Below the pieces are notes generated by a model. The model was not told where the DNA came from. It did no database searches and saw only the letters and a list, made by a program, of their open reading frames with translations. The translations under genes and the position numbers were made by a program. Source: Amycolatopsis sp. NBC_01488 (GTDB lineage: Bacteria; Actinomycetota; Actinomycetes; Mycobacteriales; Pseudonocardiaceae). From it: DNA of 64,000 nt. Positions 8,082-16,216 of the stretch are shown piece after piece (position 1 is the first letter of the stretch; every line of letters begins with the position of its first letter). Location of the stretch: positions 8,900,501 to 8,964,500 of the forward strand of contig NZ_CP109434.1 in NCBI RefSeq assembly GCF_036227105.1. Reading direction: 5' to 3'.

Positions 8082-9389
8082 TCAGGAGCGGAGGGCGCCG
8101 CGCTCGCGCTGCCAGTCGGTGACCGCGTCCAGGCCCGACTCGATCTCCTCGGTCAGCAACGCCGTCAGCTGGGCCGCGACGTCCGGACCCAGCAGGTCCG
8201 CCACCCGGTCCATCGACGACAGCGCCTCCCACGGCGAGGTCGCCAGCCGGTCGACCAACAACCCCGGCTCGGGCGGCGCCAGTCCTTCTTCCAACCCGAA
8301 CCGCCCGGCCGCGAGCAGGGCCGCCACCACCAGATGCGGCTGAGCGTCGGCGCCGGCGAAGCGGAACTCCAGGCGGGGCTCCGACGGCGGCCCCGCCACG
8401 CGCACCGAAGCCGTCCGGTCGTCGTGGCCCCAGCGCACCTCGTGCGGCGAAAACGGCGCTGTCCGCAGGCGGACGTAGCTGTTCCACGTCGGCGCCCACA
8501 CCGCCGTCAGCGCCCGCGCCTCGCGCAGCACCCCGGCCAGGAAGCCGCCCAGCAGGTCCGGCGGCGATCCGTCCACTGTGGACAGCGACAGGTGCACGTG
8601 CCCGGAATTGCCCTGCCCTGGCGCGGGAGCGGCCAGGTACGAAGGTACGACAGCGTGACGAGCCGCGACCCGGCGCACGATCACCTGCTGCAGCAGGACG
8701 TCGTCGCACGCGGCCAGCGCGTCGCGGTGGCGCAGCACCACCTCGTACTGGCCCGGGTGACACTCCGCGCGCGCCGACTCGACGCCGAGGCCCGCCTCGT
8801 CGAGGGAAAGCCGCAGATCCGCGAGCAGCGGCGCCAGCCGTTCGGTGCCGCCGAGTGCGTAGTCGACCCCGTGCCGCGTCAGCGGCGCACCGGAGGAATC
8901 GAGGAACACCACCTCGTGCTCGATGCCCACCGACGGCACCAGCCCGAGGCCCTCCAACGCCGCCAGCTGCGAGCGCAGCACCTCACGCGGCGCCAGCTCC
9001 GCGACCTGACCGGAGGGCCATTCCGCGTCGCACACCACCGCCCACGTCCGGTCGCCCAGGCACACCGCCGACGCCGCGTCCGGGCGCATCCGCAGGTCGC
9101 CGAAGCCTTCGACGTACCCGCCGAGCGCGCCGGACGCCGGGAGCGGGTCACGCGACGGCGTCCACGCGAAGACGTAGCTGCACACGCCGTAGCCGTCGGT
9201 CAGCGCCGAAGCGGCGAACGGCGCCGCCAGCTCGACCGCGGCGAAGCGCGCGTGCGGATCCGGTACCAGCAGGAGCAGCCGCGTGCCCTCCTCGGCCAGG
9301 ACACCTCGCAGGACCGAAGCGCCCGCGGACGCCGCCGCCTGCCGCGCCGCCAGCGACCGCGGCCCGGCCGGGCGGGCGAACGCCGTCAC
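8082..9389 (-). CDS. glutamine-synthetase-fold ligase of the siderophore operon
   Basis: The 435-residue product has the catalytic domain of the GS superfamily, which makes amides through an acyl phosphate. It keeps the metal and substrate motifs: E-x-E in GIEHEVVFLD, the AECHPGQYEV segment (class counterpart APGQHE), the His in GHVHLSL, the Arg in NSYVRLRTAPF, and RLEFRF. The N-terminal beta-grasp is short and divergent, which argues against housekeeping GlnA and for a GS-like gamma-glutamyl-amine or amide ligase. It is last in the operon: its GTG (9387-9389) overlaps the previous stop as GTGA. I infer that it joins a carboxylate to the (hydroxy)diamine made by its neighbours; its real substrates are unknown. 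Confidence 0.8.
   Translation of the reverse strand: MTAFARPAGPRSLAARQAAASAGASVLRGVLAEEGTRLLLLVPDPHARFAAVELAAPFAASALTDGYGVCSYVFAWTPSRDPLPASGALGGYVEGFGDLRMRPDAASAVCLGDRTWAVVCDAEWPSGQVAELAPREVLRSQLAALEGLGLVPSVGIEHEVVFLDSSGAPLTRHGVDYALGGTERLAPLLADLRLSLDEAGLGVESARAECHPGQYEVVLRHRDALAACDDVLLQQVIVRRVAARHAVVPSYLAAPAPGQGNSGHVHLSLSTVDGSPPDLLGGFLAGVLREARALTAVWAPTWNSYVRLRTAPFSPHEVRWGHDDRTASVRVAGPPSEPRLEFRFAGADAQPHLVVAALLAAGRFGLEEGLAPPEPGLLVDRLATSPWEALSSMDRVADLLGPDVAAQLTALLTEEIESGLDAVTDWQRERGALRS
8571..8583. repeat. GTCCACWGTGGAC palindrome, first of five perfect copies
   Basis: The perfect 13-mer occurs at 8571, 17008, 24558, 26394 and 59963, always inside a gene. Versions with one or two changes are at 10745, 11491, 11767, 17140, 47079, 62313, 62511 and 63753. 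In each case I checked, the host gene reads it as Ser-(Thr/Ile)-Val-Asp or a near variant. Confidence 0.7.
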
Positions 9390-11125
9390 CACGCGCCGCC
9401 GGGATCCGGGGCGTGCAGCGGGTTCGGCACGCGGCCCCAGCGGACGTCGAACTCGTCGTCGCGCTCCACCTTGTCGAAGCCCTGGCCGGCGAAGTGCTCC
9501 CGGTTGAGCGTGACGCGCTCGACGTCCGGCGCGAACAGCCGGCACGCGTCGAACCGCGCGGCCACGTCCGGGTTCTCGTCGCGGTAGCGGCCGACGACCT
9601 CCCGCACCGGCACCCAGAACCGCGCCCGCGGCAGGCCCAGCTCGTCGAGCAGGACCTCGGCCCAGAACCGGAACTGCCCGGAGAACACCGAGCTGAACAG
9701 CGACTGGGCCAGCAGGTGCGCGGGCCAGCGCAGCATGTCCGCCGCCGCTTCGGGCGGGAGCGACTCGTAGCTTTCCAGCTGCTCGTCGAGCAGGTCGACG
9801 CCCTGCGCGAAGTCCTTGATCAGCACCCGCTGCGGGATGCCCGCGGCGTCGACGACCAGGACGAGGTTCTGGCCGTGCGGGCAGAACCCGACGCCGTGCC
9901 GCAGCAACCACTGCAGCAACGGCGTCAGCAGCAGGTCGAACAGCCGCGTCAGCCACGCTTCGGCGTCGCCGCCGCCGACCAGGTGTGACAGCATCGAGAC
10001 GCCGTCGGGGCCGCGGTAGGGCAAGGCAGCGAACGAGATCGCGCGCTCGCCCTCGGCCAATTGCGCGACGAGCGGCTCGCGCCACAACGCGCCCAGCGTT
10101 TCGTGGAACCGGTAGGGCAGTTCCTCGATGTGCCCGAACAGCGGGTGCTTCACCGACACGCTCGCAACCTCGCCGAGCAGCCCGAATCGGTACTTTTCGC
10201 TCACCAGCGGGTCGGCGGCACTGATCCGGCGCAGCCACGACGTCACCGACGGCCCGGCGAGCGTCGCCGCCGAGTTCAGCCCGCGGTAAACGAGCGTGTT
10301 CCGCACCGAGACGGCGGTCTTGACGTCGTGGCGGCCCGGCGCGCTGGCGTTCGCCAGGGTCCGGACCGTCTGGTGTGGACGGTACGCGTCGGCACTCTCC
10401 CCCAGGTCGACCATGACTCCGGTGGCGAGTTCGGCGGCGTAGAGCGTGCCGAGGATTTCGTCGGCCTGCCAAGGGTGGACGGGCACCCAGACGTAGTCCT
10501 CCGGCGCTCGCGCGGCGAACTCCGCCCGCTGCGCGCCGAGTTCGGCGTCCAGCAGGGCGTCGCGGGTCAGCTCGCCGACGCACCGGAATTCGGCGTGCGA
10601 AGGGTGGACGGCGAACCAGCGCAGCCGCAGCTCGGCCCCGGCTTCCGGCGCGTAGTGGGCGCGGTCGCGCGCGGAGAACCCGACGCGGCCCTTGTTGAGC
10701 ACCAGCCGCGGGTGGCCGGTGAGGTGCCCGTCGGCCACATTGTAGTCCATTGTGGACAAGTCGGCGGCGGTCGGGGCGTCGCGCAGGCGGGCGGCCTCGT
10801 TGGCGACCGTCGCGGTCAGCTCGGCCAGGACGTCCGCGAGGCGCAGCCCGCTGAGCCCCAGTACTTCCCGCGCGTCGACGACGAGCGTGCGCGGGTCGGT
10901 GGCCGGCTGCCCGGCCCGGAGCGCACTGCCCGGCACGACCGTCCACGCCTCGAACGCGCCGCGCCGGGCCTCGAAGGTGTAGACGACGTCGCCCGGCAGC
11001 TCCAGGCGGTACCCGTCGCCGTCGGCGACCGGCTCCAGCAGGTGCTCGTAGGACAGCTCCCCGAGCATCTTGTGCACGATCAGGGCACCGGCCGCGCGCC
11101 AGGCGGCCGCCTCGTCGAGGGTCAC
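9386..11125 (-). CDS. IucA/IucC-family NIS siderophore synthetase
   Basis: The 579-residue product is an NRPS-independent siderophore (NIS) synthetase, which adenylates a carboxylate (citrate, succinyl or similar) and couples it to an amine or hydroxylamine. Family segments seen include VHPWQADEI, TVRTLANASAPGRHDVKTAVSVRN (read in pieces) and the C-terminal FhuF-like part with HGQNLVLVVD and LIKDFAQGVD. The start is the GTG at 11123-11125 (VTLDEAAAW), which overlaps the monooxygenase stop as GTGA; the stop in turn overlaps the start of the GS-like gene. The subtype (A, B or C) cannot be decided by eye. Confidence 0.9.
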   Translation of the reverse strand: MTLDEAAAWRAAGALIVHKMLGELSYEHLLEPVADGDGYRLELPGDVVYTFEARRGAFEAWTVVPGSALRAGQPATDPRTLVVDAREVLGLSGLRLADVLAELTATVANEAARLRDAPTAADLSTMDYNVADGHLTGHPRLVLNKGRVGFSARDRAHYAPEAGAELRLRWFAVHPSHAEFRCVGELTRDALLDAELGAQRAEFAARAPEDYVWVPVHPWQADEILGTLYAAELATGVMVDLGESADAYRPHQTVRTLANASAPGRHDVKTAVSVRNTLVYRGLNSAATLAGPSVTSWLRRISAADPLVSEKYRFGLLGEVASVSVKHPLFGHIEELPYRFHETLGALWREPLVAQLAEGERAISFAALPYRGPDGVSMLSHLVGGGDAEAWLTRLFDLLLTPLLQWLLRHGVGFCPHGQNLVLVVDAAGIPQRVLIKDFAQGVDLLDEQLESYESLPPEAAADMLRWPAHLLAQSLFSSVFSGQFRFWAEVLLDELGLPRARFWVPVREVVGRYRDENPDVAARFDACRLFAPDVERVTLNREHFAGQGFDKVERDDEFDVRWGRVPNPLHAPDPGGAW

Positions 11126-12399
11126 TGGTCCTCCAGGCCGAACGTGGTGAAGGCGGTGCGGTCGGGCAGGTCGTGCACGGTCTTGCCGCACACGGCGTTG
11201 AGGATCACGGCCGCGCGCCAGGCACCCAGGCCGAGGTCGGGCGCGCCGGGGCCGTGGGTGTGCCGTTCGGCGTTCTGCACGAACAGCGGGCCCGGCACGT
11301 CGAGGGCGACGCGGTAGTCCGGCCCAACCTCCAGGCGGCCGCGCGCGTCACGGCGGACGGCGTCGCCGAGCCCGGCCAGCAGCGGCCCGGTCGGCGTCTC
11401 CGCGTAGCCGGTGGCCGCGACGACGGCGGCGGTACGCAGGGTGCCGTCGCGGCCTTGCTGCTCCTGCCTTACCCCCAGCTCGATCCGACCATCCACAGTG
11501 GACGACGTGACGACTTCGACGCCCGGGGTCAGCACCGCGCCCGGCGGGCCGGTGATGCTGCGGCGGTACAGCTCGTCGTGGATCGCGCCGATCGTCTCGG
11601 TGTCGATGCCTTTGTACAGCTGCCACTGCGCGGGCAGGAGGCGGTCGCGGACGGGTTCCGGCAGGCCGTGAAAGTACGTCGTGTAGTCCGGGGTGAACTG
11701 CTCCAGCCCGAGTTTCGAGTACTCCATCGGCGCGAACGCGGGGGTCCGCGCGAGCCAGCGCAGACCGTCTACAGTGGACCTCGCGCGCAGCAGGTCGAGG
11801 ACCACCTCGGCCCCCGACTGCCCGGATCCGACGACCGTCACGCTCTCGGCGGCGAGGAGTTCTTCCCGGTGTGCCAGGTAATCGGCCGAGTGCAGCGCGA
11901 GGACGCCGGGATCCTCGACCAGGGCGCGCAGCGGTTCCGGCACCGTCGGCACGGAGCCGACGCCGAGCACCACGTTGTCCGCCAGGACCGGCTCGGCACC
12001 GGTGATCGTCAGCTCGAAGGCGTCGGCCACCCAGCGGATGCCGGTGACCTCGTGGCCGAACCGGCACGACGGCAGCCGCGCCGCGGCCCACCGGCCGTAG
12101 TCGTCGTACTCGACGCGCGGCGGGTGGAAGCGTTCGGCGAAGTAGAACGGCAGCAGCCGGCCGCGGTCGCGCAGGTAGTTGAGGAAGGAGAACGGGCTGG
12201 TCGGGTCGACCAGCGTCACCAGGTCGGCCAGGAACGGCACCTGCAGCGTCGCGCCCTCGACGAGCAGGCCGGGGTGCCAGCGGAACTCCGGGCGGGCGTC
12301 GAAGAACACCGCGTCGAGGCCGTCGACCGGGGCGGCCAGCGCCGCGAGCGAGAGGTTGAACGGCCCGATTCCGATGCCCGCCAGGTGGTGGCGCTTCAC
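11122..12399 (-). CDS. L-lysine/ornithine/diamine N-monooxygenase (IucD/SidA type)
   Basis: The 425-residue product is a flavin- and NADPH-dependent N-hydroxylating monooxygenase. It has the FAD motif GIGIGPFNLSLAALA at the N-terminus, the NADPH motif VVGSGQSGAEVVLDLL in the middle and the ATGY segment (VAATGYAETPTG) near the end. It should convert a terminal amine to the hydroxylamine of a hydroxamate siderophore. The start is GTG at 12397-12399 (VKRHHLAGIG), overlapping the decarboxylase stop as GTGA. Since a decarboxylase precedes it, the likely substrate is a diamine such as cadaverine or putrescine rather than the amino acid; this is inference. Confidence 0.92.
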   Translation of the reverse strand: MKRHHLAGIGIGPFNLSLAALAAPVDGLDAVFFDARPEFRWHPGLLVEGATLQVPFLADLVTLVDPTSPFSFLNYLRDRGRLLPFYFAERFHPPRVEYDDYGRWAAARLPSCRFGHEVTGIRWVADAFELTITGAEPVLADNVVLGVGSVPTVPEPLRALVEDPGVLALHSADYLAHREELLAAESVTVVGSGQSGAEVVLDLLRARSTVDGLRWLARTPAFAPMEYSKLGLEQFTPDYTTYFHGLPEPVRDRLLPAQWQLYKGIDTETIGAIHDELYRRSITGPPGAVLTPGVEVVTSSTVDGRIELGVRQEQQGRDGTLRTAAVVAATGYAETPTGPLLAGLGDAVRRDARGRLEVGPDYRVALDVPGPLFVQNAERHTHGPGAPDLGLGAWRAAVILNAVCGKTVHDLPDRTAFTTFGLEDQ

Positions 12400-13967
12400 G
12401 AAGCGACCGGGCTTTCCCGGTTCGCGACGAGCTCCGCGCTCGCGGTGGCGACGATCCGGTCGAGCAGCGGGCGGTAGTCGTCGGCGGTGGTGTGCGGGTG
12501 CAGCAGGGTGAGCTTGAGCCACAGCTGCGGCGCGCCGCCGGGCCCGGTCGGCAGCGCGGCGCGGCCGATGACCGCGGTGCCCGCTTCGAGCAGCGCGCGG
12601 CGGACGCGGGCGACCAGCTCGTCCCCGCCGGACTCGTCGGCCACGACCGGCCGCAGTACGACGGTGGACAGTTCGGGCGCGCCCCAGAGCCGCAGGCCGG
12701 GGTGGTCCTCGACCAGCGCGGCGAGCTCGGTCGCGGTGGCGCAGCAGCGTTCGACGAGCGCGCCGAGGCCGGCGGTGCCCAGCGCGCGGACGGTGACGGC
12801 CATCCGGAACGCGTCCGGCCGGCGTGACGTCCGGATCGAGCGGCCGAGCAGGTCGGGCAGCCCGGCCTCGGTGTCGTCGTCGGCGTTGAGATACTCGGCG
12901 CGGACGGTGAGGGCGGCCAGGTCGGCGGCCTCACGGGCGGCGAAGAGCCCGGCCGCGACGGGCTGCCAGCCGAACTTGTGCAAGTCGAGCGCGACGGAGT
13001 CGGCTAGCTCGAGCCCGGCGAGCTTGTGCTTGAGCGTGTCGCTGCACAGGGCGGTGCCGCCGTAGGCCGCGTCGACGTGCAGCCGCGCCCCGGCCCGACG
13101 GCAGACCTCGGCGATCTCGGGCAGCGGATCGAGGGTGCCGGTGTTGGTGGTGCCGGCGGTGGCGACGACGACGGTGTGCGGCCCGGCGACCGCGGCGAGA
13201 GCGTCCGGCAGCAGACGATCGCCTTCGCACGGGACGACGATCGGCGCGGGCAAGCCGAGCAGCCAGGCGGCGCGGGCGACGCTGTGGTGGGCGTTGGCGC
13301 CGCAGACGCTGTGGAGGATGCCGGTTTCGCGGGCCAGGAGAAGGCCGAGCAGGTTGGACTCGGTCCCGCCGGTGGTCACGACGGCGTCGGGGGTTCCGGC
13401 GTGCGGGTAACACAATCGGGCGATTCCGGTGGTGAATTCGCGCTCGAGTTCACTGGCGACGGGGGCCTGGTCCCAGGAGTCCATGGAGGGGTTGAGCGCG
13501 CTGGCGACGACATCCGCGGCCACGGCCACGGCGAGCGGCGGGCAGTGCAGGTGCGCGGCACAGGCGGGATCGGCGGGATCGGCGGAGCCGGCGGCGAGAA
13601 GACGGCTCAGCTCTTCCAGGGCGGCTTCGGCACCGACGCCTTCGCGAGGAAGCGCGCCGTTCGCGGCCGGGGCGGGCTCGGCGGCGGGTTGGCGGCTCGA
13701 TCTCGACACGCCACTCGGCTCGCGTGCAGCAGCCGACTCCAGACCTCGGTGATCGGCAGCCGAGACGGGTTGGCGCCCACCGGCGGCGGCCGGGTCCAGC
13801 TCGCCGCACTCGGCGACCAGCGCCGCCGCGACGGCTGCCGGGCCGCCCGCTGGTACCGGGCCGCCGCGTTCGGCCACTCCGGCCGCCATTCCGCGCAGTG
13901 CCGCCGGGATCAGCTCGGCGAGCCGTTCCGCGCCGCCGTCGCCTCCGGCCAGCCCGTCTCCCCGCAT
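12396..13967 (-). CDS. PLP-dependent group II decarboxylase, first gene of the siderophore operon
   Basis: The 523-residue product belongs to the group II amino-acid decarboxylases (DesA, diaminobutyrate decarboxylase, GAD relatives). The PLP lysine is Lys331 in DSVALDLHKFGWQP, and the cofactor-stacking His lies in ANAHHSVARAA. It would supply a diamine (cadaverine, putrescine or diaminopropane). A low-complexity Ala/Gly/Pro-rich insertion at about residues 55-115 is unusual for the family and is unlike the compact N-terminus of DesA. The ATG at 13965-13967 is 13 bp from an iron box, so the operon should be iron-repressed. Confidence 0.88.
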   Translation of the reverse strand: MRGDGLAGGDGGAERLAELIPAALRGMAAGVAERGGPVPAGGPAAVAAALVAECGELDPAAAGGRQPVSAADHRGLESAAAREPSGVSRSSRQPAAEPAPAANGALPREGVGAEAALEELSRLLAAGSADPADPACAAHLHCPPLAVAVAADVVASALNPSMDSWDQAPVASELEREFTTGIARLCYPHAGTPDAVVTTGGTESNLLGLLLARETGILHSVCGANAHHSVARAAWLLGLPAPIVVPCEGDRLLPDALAAVAGPHTVVVATAGTTNTGTLDPLPEIAEVCRRAGARLHVDAAYGGTALCSDTLKHKLAGLELADSVALDLHKFGWQPVAAGLFAAREAADLAALTVRAEYLNADDDTEAGLPDLLGRSIRTSRRPDAFRMAVTVRALGTAGLGALVERCCATATELAALVEDHPGLRLWGAPELSTVVLRPVVADESGGDELVARVRRALLEAGTAVIGRAALPTGPGGAPQLWLKLTLLHPHTTADDYRPLLDRIVATASAELVANRESPVAS

Positions 13968-13980
13968 GTACCCGCCTTCC

Positions 13981-13999
13981 TTAGGGTTGCCTTGCCTAC
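13981..13999 (-). promoter_or_regulatory. candidate iron box (IdeR/DmdR1)
   Basis: TTAGGGTTGCCTTGCCTAC matches about 13 of 19 positions of the consensus TTAGGTTAGGCTAACCTAA, keeping both outer TAGG/CCTA arms. It lies directly before the decarboxylase start, where IdeR-type repressors act on siderophore operons. The divergent crcB start is over 120 bp away, so control of that gene is less likely. Confidence 0.7.
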
Positions 14000-14121
14000 G
14001 CTGCGCAACAGTACGGCGACCGACGGCTGCCTGTCATCCGGCCCCGGTCCAGGATGCTCGACCGGGTGGCGGGGACGCGTCGGCCATCGGGAGTAGGTTC
14101 GGGCGCCAGGAGGTGATCAGC

Positions 14122-14520
14122 GTGCCCGCGACCCGGTGGGACGTCCTGCTCGCGGTCGGCGCCGGCGGTGCGCTGGGCAGCCTCGCCCGGTACGGGCTGT
14201 CGGTGGCGATCCCGCACGCGCGCGGGGAGTTCGCCGTCGCGACGCTGCTCACGAACGCCCTCGGCTGCCTGCTCATCGGTGTCCTGATGGCGCTGCTGAC
14301 GACCACCGCGCGCCCCCACCACCTGCTCCGGCCGTTCCTCGGCGTCGGGATCCTCGGCGGGTTCACGACGTTCTCCACGTTCGTGACCGACACCCTGGAC
14401 GCGGCGACGACCGGGCGGATACTGGGTTCGCTGGCCTACGCGCTGGCGTCGGTGGCACTCTGCCTGGCGGCGGTGACCACCGGCTTGACGGCGACTCGCG
14501 CGGTGCGGAAGGGACGCTGA
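14122..14520 (+). CDS. crcB: CrcB/Fluc fluoride channel subunit 1
   Basis: This 132-residue integral membrane protein has four predicted helices and exports fluoride as a dual-topology or paired dimer. Hallmarks are GGALGSLARYGLS in helix 1, the conserved Asn in LLTNALGCLLIG, and GGFTTFSTF in helix 3. The GTG at 14122 is chosen because AGGAGG (14108-14113) sits 8 nt upstream; the longer open frame before it has no family content. Its TGA overlaps the next ATG (TGATG). Confidence 0.9.
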   Translation: MPATRWDVLLAVGAGGALGSLARYGLSVAIPHARGEFAVATLLTNALGCLLIGVLMALLTTTARPHHLLRPFLGVGILGGFTTFSTFVTDTLDAATTGRILGSLAYALASVALCLAAVTTGLTATRAVRKGR

Positions 14521-14852
14521 TGAAAGGCCCGGCCACCCGCCTCACGATCTACCTCGGCGAAGACGACCATTGGCACCACAAGCCGCTCTACCACGAGATC
14601 GTCCGCCGGGCGCGCGACGCCGGGCTGGCGGGCGCTTCGGTGCTTCGCGGCGTCGAAGGCTACGGCGCTTCGTCGCTCATCCACACCACGCGGATCCTGT
14701 CGCTGTCGGAGGATCTGCCGATGGTGATCGTGATCATCGACGCCGAGGAGAAGCTGCGCGCGTTCCTGCCGCAGCTCGACGAGCTGATCGGCGAGGGCCT
14801 GGTGACGCTCGACCAGGTCGAGGTGGTCCGCTACGTGGGGCGGAAGGAGTGA
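14520..14852 (+). CDS. DUF190 (PII-like) protein between two crcB genes
   Basis: This 110-residue DUF190 protein is often encoded beside crcB. The N-terminus MKGPATRLTIYLGEDDHW and RGVEGYGASSLIHTTRIL are family-typical. It has a ferredoxin-like fold related to PII signalling proteins and may modulate the fluoride channel, but its role is not established to my knowledge. Start and stop both overlap the flanking crcB genes by 1-4 nt, so all three are translated together. Confidence 0.88.
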   Translation: MKGPATRLTIYLGEDDHWHHKPLYHEIVRRARDAGLAGASVLRGVEGYGASSLIHTTRILSLSEDLPMVIVIIDAEEKLRAFLPQLDELIGEGLVTLDQVEVVRYVGRKE

Positions 14853-15223
14853 CGCTGGTCCTGGTGGCCCTCGGCGGGGCGGCGGGGTCGATCCTGCGTT
14901 ACCTGACCGACCGGCGGGTGGCGGCGTGGCGGGATTCGCCGTTCCCCTGGGGCACGCTGACGGTGAACATCGCGGGCTCGTTCATCCTGGGTTTCCTGAG
15001 CGGCCGGCTCCTGCACGGCGCGGAGCCGTCTTCGGTGCGCGCCCTGGTGGCGGTGGGTTTCTGCGGCGGCCTGACGACGTTCTCGACGTTCGGCTACGAG
15101 ACGGTCCGCTTGTTCCTCGAAAAGACGCGCCTGTACGCGGTGCTCAACGCGGTGGCGACGGTGCTGGCGGGGCTCACCGCGGGCGCCCTCGGCCTGTTCC
15201 TCGCCACCGCTGTCTGGTCGTGA
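14849..15223 (+). CDS. crcB: CrcB/Fluc fluoride channel subunit 2
   Basis: This 124-residue second subunit carries GGAAGSILRYLTDRR, the Asn-containing TLTVNIAGSFILGFLSG and CGGLTTFSTFGYE. The GTG at 14849 overlaps the DUF190 stop as GTGA and follows AAGGAG. Two crcB copies in tandem usually mean an antiparallel heterodimer. The gene ends in a strong bidirectional terminator. Confidence 0.9.
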   Translation: MTLVLVALGGAAGSILRYLTDRRVAAWRDSPFPWGTLTVNIAGSFILGFLSGRLLHGAEPSSVRALVAVGFCGGLTTFSTFGYETVRLFLEKTRLYAVLNAVATVLAGLTAGALGLFLATAVWS

Positions 15224-15261
15224 GTGAGAAACAGGGTTAGCACACTGTTTCCCACTCACGA
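15218..15261. terminator. bidirectional hairpin terminator
   Basis: A 17-bp stem (15218-15234 with 15245-15261, one A/G mismatch) and a 10-nt loop separate crcB from the convergent LLM oxidoreductase gene. The stem starts within the last codon and stop of crcB. Confidence 0.8.
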
Positions 15262-15265
15262 CCGG

Positions 15266-16216
15266 TCAGCGCGGGGCGAGGCCGCGGACCTGCTCGAACG
15301 GATCCCCGCCCGTCGGGAGCAGTGCGATGATCGGGGTCGTCAGTCCGTTGTCCACATAGGACTGGACCTGCTCCCGGCACGACTCGACGCTGCCGTGGAT
15401 GACCAGCTCGTCGACGACCGAGTCCGGGATCACCTGGTTGGCCTGCTGCCGGTCCCCCGCCGCCCACGCCTCGTGCATCGGGGCCAGTGCGGCACCCCGG
15501 CCGAGCCAGTCGTGGAACGCCGCGTACACCGGGACCGTCAGGTAGCTCGAGATCAGCATCCGCCCCAGGCCGCGCGCCGCCTCCGCGTCCTCCGTGGGGC
15601 AGACGAAGATGCGGGCCGCCAGCTCCACGTCCGGCCCGATGACCGACCGCACGCGAGGGACGTCCGAAGCCGCCAGCCAGTTGGTGATCGCGCCGTCGGC
15701 TTCGCGGGCGGCCAAGCGCAGCATGCCCGGGCGCAGGGCCGCCAGCATGATCGACGGCGGCGGGTCGGCCGGGCGCTCCAGCCGGAACTTCGAGACGGCG
15801 AACGTGTCGTACTTCTCGCTGACCTTCTCCCCCGCCAGCGCCGACCGCAGGAACCGCAGCGTGTCCCGCGACCGTGCGAAGGGCTCGGAGAACTCGGCCG
15901 CGTTCCAGTTCGAGACGATCACCGGGGACGACGCGCCGATGCCGAGGACGAACCGGCCGGGCGCCAGCTCCGCGACCGTCGCCGCCTGCATCGCCAGCAG
16001 GCCGGGCCCGCGCGTGTAGACCGGGACGATCGCGGTGCCGAGGCGCAGCTGGGGCGCCCACTGCGAGGCCAGCACCAACGGCGTGAACGCGTCGGTGCCG
16101 GCGGTCTCGGCCGTCCACGCGTCGGTGTAGCCCAGGTCCGGCAGCTGCTCGACCATCTCCCGGTGCGCGGTCAGCGGCACCCCGGTCAGCGGAATCGTGA
16201 GGCCCCAGCGGCTCAT
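15266..16216 (-). CDS. LLM-class (F420-dependent-like) oxidoreductase
   Basis: The 316-residue product has the luciferase-like TIM-barrel fold. The N-terminus (MSRWGLTIPLTGVPL), LGTAIVPVYTRGP and PGRFVLGIGASSP are typical of F420-dependent LLM enzymes that act on small hydrophobic substrates. The ATG (16214-16216) overlaps the stop of the upstream peptidase gene as ATGA. The exact substrate is not predictable. Confidence 0.85.
   Translation of the reverse strand: MSRWGLTIPLTGVPLTAHREMVEQLPDLGYTDAWTAETAGTDAFTPLVLASQWAPQLRLGTAIVPVYTRGPGLLAMQAATVAELAPGRFVLGIGASSPVIVSNWNAAEFSEPFARSRDTLRFLRSALAGEKVSEKYDTFAVSKFRLERPADPPPSIMLAALRPGMLRLAAREADGAITNWLAASDVPRVRSVIGPDVELAARIFVCPTEDAEAARGLGRMLISSYLTVPVYAAFHDWLGRGAALAPMHEAWAAGDRQQANQVIPDSVVDELVIHGSVESCREQVQSYVDNGLTTPIIALLPTGGDPFEQVRGLAPR

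Noticed and set aside
13981..14121. Fluoride riboswitch before crcB
   Set aside because: The conserved GGxGATGG and CTGATG elements of the crcB motif are not present; only an iron box for the opposite operon and an AGGAGG site can be seen.
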